Source: an uncultured Planctomycetota bacterium (GTDB lineage Bacteria; Planctomycetota; Planctomycetia; Pirellulales; Thermoguttaceae). From it: DNA of 7,781 nt. Made by a program: the position numbers and the translations under genes. The stretch is from NCBI GenBank assembly GCA_902797455.1, contig CADBTE010000175.1, positions 1-7,781 of the forward strand, in the 5' to 3' direction. The first letter of the stretch is position 1; every line of letters starts with the position of its first letter. Shown here piece after piece: positions 5,348 through 7,781 of this stretch. The notes beneath the pieces were generated by a model that saw only the letters and a program-made list of their open reading frames with translations, did no database searches and was not told the DNA's origin.

Positions 5348-6868
5348 GTGGCTATCTATCTCGGCATCGACATCGGAACCTCGGGAACCAAAACACTGGC
5401 CATCCGTCCCGACGGCACGCTCCTCGGCTCGGCCGTCGCCGAATACCCCTGCTCGGCCCCGCGCCCCCTTTGGAGCGAGCAGGACCCCGACGATTGGTGG
5501 AAGGCGGTGGTCGCCACCGTCCGACGGGTGGTGGCCGACAACCGGCTCGATCCCAAAGAAGTGCGCGGGATCGGGCTGTCCGGGCAGATGCACGGATCGG
5601 TCTTTCTCGACGCCGAAAACCGCGTTCTGCGCCCGGCGATTCTCTGGAACGACCAGCGGACCGCCGCGCAGTGCGACGAAATCGAACGCGCCGCCGGGGG
5701 GCGGGAGGCGCTGGTTCGTCTGGCGGCCAATCCGGCGATGACCGGCTTCACGGCGCCGAAGATCCTCTGGTTTCGCGAGAACGAGCCGCAGCTGTTTGAT
5801 CGCTGCCGCAAGTGTCTCCTCCCCAAAGACGACGTGCGCCGCCGGCTGACGGGGGAATTCGCCACCGAGGTGAGCGACGCCAGCGGCACCTTGCTGCTGG
5901 ATGTCGCCGGCCGACGCTGGTCCAGTCAGCTGCTGAGCATTCTCCAGATCGATCCGGCGCTGCTGCCGACGGTTTACGAGTCGGAAGAGGTGACCGGCCG
6001 CCTCAGTGCCCAAGCGGCAGAGCAGCTGGGGCTGACGACCGACTGCGCCGTGGTCGGCGGCGCGGGGGACTGTGCCGCGGGGGCGGTCGGCAACGGAATC
6101 GTTTCCGAGGGGCTGCTGTCGACCTCGCTGGGAACCAGCGGGGTCGCCTTCGTCCACAGCGACGAGGTGAAGATCGACCCGAAGGGGCGGGTTCATACCT
6201 TCTGCCACGCCGTGCGCGGCGCCTGGCACATGATGGGGGTCAATCTGTGTTCGGGGGGCTCTCTGCAGTGGTTCCGCAATGCCCTGTGCATGGAACTGGC
6301 CCGGCTGCCGCGCGGGGAGGGGGTATCGGTCTACGACCTGCTGATGGAAGAGGCGGCCGGGGTCGAGGCGGGGGCCGAGGGGCTGTTGTTCCTCCCCTAT
6401 CTCAGCGGCGAGCGAACCCCCCACGCCGATCCGTTTGCCCGCGGGGCGTTCGTCGGGCTGACCCCCCGTCACGGGCGGGGGCACCTGGTCCGCGCCATTC
6501 TCGAAGGGGTCGTCTTCTCGCTGCGCGACTCCCTGGCGATCTTCGAGGAGCTGGGGGTCCCGATTCTCGAGGTCCGCGCCACCGGAGGCGGGGCCAAAAG
6601 CCCGCTGTGGCGGCAGATTCAGTCCGACGCCTTCGGCCGGACGGTCGTGACCGTCAATTCGCAGGAGGGGCCGGCGTTCGGCGTGGCGCTGTTGGCGGCG
6701 GTCGGCTGCGGCGAGTACGCGTCGATCACCGAGGCGTGCCGCGCGACGATCTCGCTGACCGGCTCGCAAAATCCCGCCGAAGCGGCCCGGGCGCGCTACG
6801 ACGCGCTCTTCCCGCTTTATCAGAAACTCTACCGCGATCTCAAGGACGACTTCGCCGCGCTGAGTTAG
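5348..6868 (+). CDS. xylB: Xylulokinase, FGGY carbohydrate kinase family, 506 aa
   Basis: The enzyme phosphorylates D-xylulose with ATP to xylulose 5-phosphate, the entry of xylose into the pentose phosphate pathway. The start is GTG at 5348, fixed by a strong AGGAG (5336-5340) seven bases upstream and by MAIYLGIDIGTSGTK at the N-terminus. This is the FGGY phosphate-1 loop (residues 5-15). IGLSGQMHGSVF (75-86) is the xylulokinase-type sugar-site motif, and AILWNDQRT (97-105) is also typical. The catalytic base is Asp241 in GGAGDCAAGAVG (237-248). The second FGGY domain has STSLGTSGVAF (258-268), FLPYLSGERTPHADP (348-362) and the ATP-site run RATGGGAKSPLWRQI (410-424). Length is close to the family's usual 480-510, and no key residue is missing. 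Xylulokinase is favoured over glycerol or ribulose kinases because of SGQMHG and SGERTPH; substrate is otherwise inferred. No xylose isomerase lies in the window. It runs convergently to the GH5 gene. Confidence 0.94.
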   Translation: MAIYLGIDIGTSGTKTLAIRPDGTLLGSAVAEYPCSAPRPLWSEQDPDDWWKAVVATVRRVVADNRLDPKEVRGIGLSGQMHGSVFLDAENRVLRPAILWNDQRTAAQCDEIERAAGGREALVRLAANPAMTGFTAPKILWFRENEPQLFDRCRKCLLPKDDVRRRLTGEFATEVSDASGTLLLDVAGRRWSSQLLSILQIDPALLPTVYESEEVTGRLSAQAAEQLGLTTDCAVVGGAGDCAAGAVGNGIVSEGLLSTSLGTSGVAFVHSDEVKIDPKGRVHTFCHAVRGAWHMMGVNLCSGGSLQWFRNALCMELARLPRGEGVSVYDLLMEEAAGVEAGAEGLLFLPYLSGERTPHADPFARGAFVGLTPRHGRGHLVRAILEGVVFSLRDSLAIFEELGVPILEVRATGGGAKSPLWRQIQSDAFGRTVVTVNSQEGPAFGVALLAAVGCGEYASITEACRATISLTGSQNPAEAARARYDALFPLYQKLYRDLKDDFAALS

Positions 6869-6875
6869 CCGCTTT

Positions 6876-7781
6876 TTATTCCTCGACCCCCTGAATGATC
6901 CGCAGCATTCGGGGGGAGAGGATCCGCCGGGTATCGTCGTCGACCAAACTGAACCGGTTCCCGTCGTTCGGGGTGCTGAGGTAGTTCCAGACGCTGTACG
7001 AGATACCGTACTCTTTTAAAAGCGAGATAACATCGTTCATCCAGTTCTCGCGCCACTGGATTTTACAATGGCGGATCGTCCCAAACTCGCCGCACCACAG
7101 AACCTTGTCGGGGTGCCGCTCGATGAAGTCAAACGCCGGACGCAGCCGCGCCCGAAGGAACTCGCGGTCCATCCTCTGGAAATTCGGATAGGGATTCTCG
7201 GCGTTCTCGACCACGCGCTTAAAGTCGCGGTACGGCTCGATATCACAGGGCCACGCCATTTCACGGTTGTAAAAAAGCGGCCCCGCCTGAAGCACCCCGC
7301 GCTGGTGCGTGAACTCGAACGGGTCGTAAAGGTGGAAGGTGTAGACCACGTTTTCATCGTCGTACAGACGCAGCTGAGACAGCCGATCGGCGCTGTTCCA
7401 GCAGACGCTCCCCACCACGATGACGCGCTGTTTATTGATCGCGCGGATGGCGCCGATGGTCCGTTCGGCCAAGTCGTTCCACTTGTCCGGGTCGACGCAG
7501 CGAATCTCGTTTAAAAGCTCGAAGGCAATCTCGGGGCGGTCGGCGTAATGGTTCTCCAGCGCCACCCAAAGATTAACAAACTTCTCCCGAAGAAGCGCGT
7601 CGTCCAGCAGCTGAACCTTCTCCTCGATATCGCAGTAGTTGCCGACCGCCTTGTGAAGGTTCAGCACCACGTTCAGCCCGGCGGCACGGCACCACTCCAT
7701 AAAGGCATCCAGGTGGGGGATGACCTGCCGGCGGAAATCCCCGTTCTCGTCGAACAGCACGATCTGATCGAAGCAGACCCG
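6876..7781 (-). CDS. Glycoside hydrolase family 5-type (cellulase-like) enzyme, 5' partial
   Basis: This is a retaining beta-glycanase or glycosidase with a (beta/alpha)8 barrel. The frame is open to the right window edge (RVCFDQI before the first in-frame GTG at 7760), so the gene starts outside the window and any signal peptide is unseen. Counting from that GTG, the visible GH5 landmarks are: NLHK with His36; FELLNEIRC with the acid/base Glu85 (codon 7508-7506); YTFHLYDPFEFTHQ with His143 and Tyr145; WCGEFG with the nucleophile Glu225 (codon 7088-7086); and SVWNY with Trp258. Family members often have NEP; here it is NEI. The protein ends shortly after the barrel (IIQGVEE), so there is no C-terminal binding module or anchor. 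The TAA stop (6878-6876) is 7 bases from the xylB stop, in convergent orientation. The substrate (cellulose, mannan, xyloglucan or another glycan) cannot be told from this fragment. Confidence 0.85.
   Translation of the reverse strand, partial: RVCFDQIVLFDENGDFRRQVIPHLDAFMEWCRAAGLNVVLNLHKAVGNYCDIEEKVQLLDDALLREKFVNLWVALENHYADRPEIAFELLNEIRCVDPDKWNDLAERTIGAIRAINKQRVIVVGSVCWNSADRLSQLRLYDDENVVYTFHLYDPFEFTHQRGVLQAGPLFYNREMAWPCDIEPYRDFKRVVENAENPYPNFQRMDREFLRARLRPAFDFIERHPDKVLWCGEFGTIRHCKIQWRENWMNDVISLLKEYGISYSVWNYLSTPNDGNRFSLVDDDTRRILSPRMLRIIQGVEE

Noticed and set aside
5171..6894. Long open frames on both strands overlapping xylB in other frames
   Set aside because: xylB carries all FGGY motifs; the overlapping frames are Arg-rich shadows without recognisable domains.
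7758..7760. GTG at 7760 as start of the GH5 gene
   Set aside because: The residues before it (RVCFDQI) continue a GH5-like strand and the frame is open to the edge, so this is an internal Val.

Overview
The window looks like chromosomal DNA of a GC-rich bacterium. Planctomycetota is the likeliest group, perhaps a Pirellulales/Thermoguttaceae-type carbohydrate degrader. This rests on recalled family resemblance and not on a search: the trypsin-like protease (a CGHLF His motif, a GRSGGGLF Ser motif and an Ala/Gly-rich tail) and the two diadenylate-cyclase-domain proteins (SRHWAAAAISKATKA-type C-terminus) both read like planctomycete families. No rRNA, tRNA, CRISPR array, insertion sequence or phage gene was seen.

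Layout. (1) 2-1141 (+): the 3' part of a trypsin-like serine protease gene whose start lies upstream of the window. (2) 1190-1221: a perfect bidirectional terminator between this gene and the convergent cstA. (3) 5072-1246 (-): a minus-strand cluster, read in the order DAC paralogue 2 (4113-5072), DAC paralogue 1 (2816-3916), cstA-type transporter (1246-2760). The two DAC genes are tandem duplicates, and each has a similar upstream block with a sigma70-like promoter. (4) 5073-5347: a divergent intergenic region with several small palindromes. (5) 5348-6868 (+): xylulokinase (xylB) with a strong ribosome binding site and a GTG start. (6) 6876-7781 (-): the 3' part of a GH5-type glycoside hydrolase gene, convergent with xylB and 7 bases from it.

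How the genes may work together. xylB and the GH5 enzyme point to plant-polysaccharide and pentose use. CstA-family proteins import small carbon compounds (pyruvate or peptides) under starvation. DAC-domain proteins make cyclic di-AMP, and one is 55 bases upstream of cstA in the same direction, so the two are probably co-transcribed. A link between c-di-AMP and carbon uptake is therefore suggested by position only.

The most interesting signal is the asymmetry between the DAC paralogues. Copy 1 keeps the DGA motif and has RHW in place of the textbook RHR. Copy 2 keeps DGA, but its second nucleotide-binding motif is remodelled: the preceding Gly is lost, RH is followed by Asp, and there are three extra residues. 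That remodelled site lies in a 15-base perfect inverted repeat, which suggests a templated (quasipalindrome) insertion and possibly a copy turned into a non-catalytic partner.
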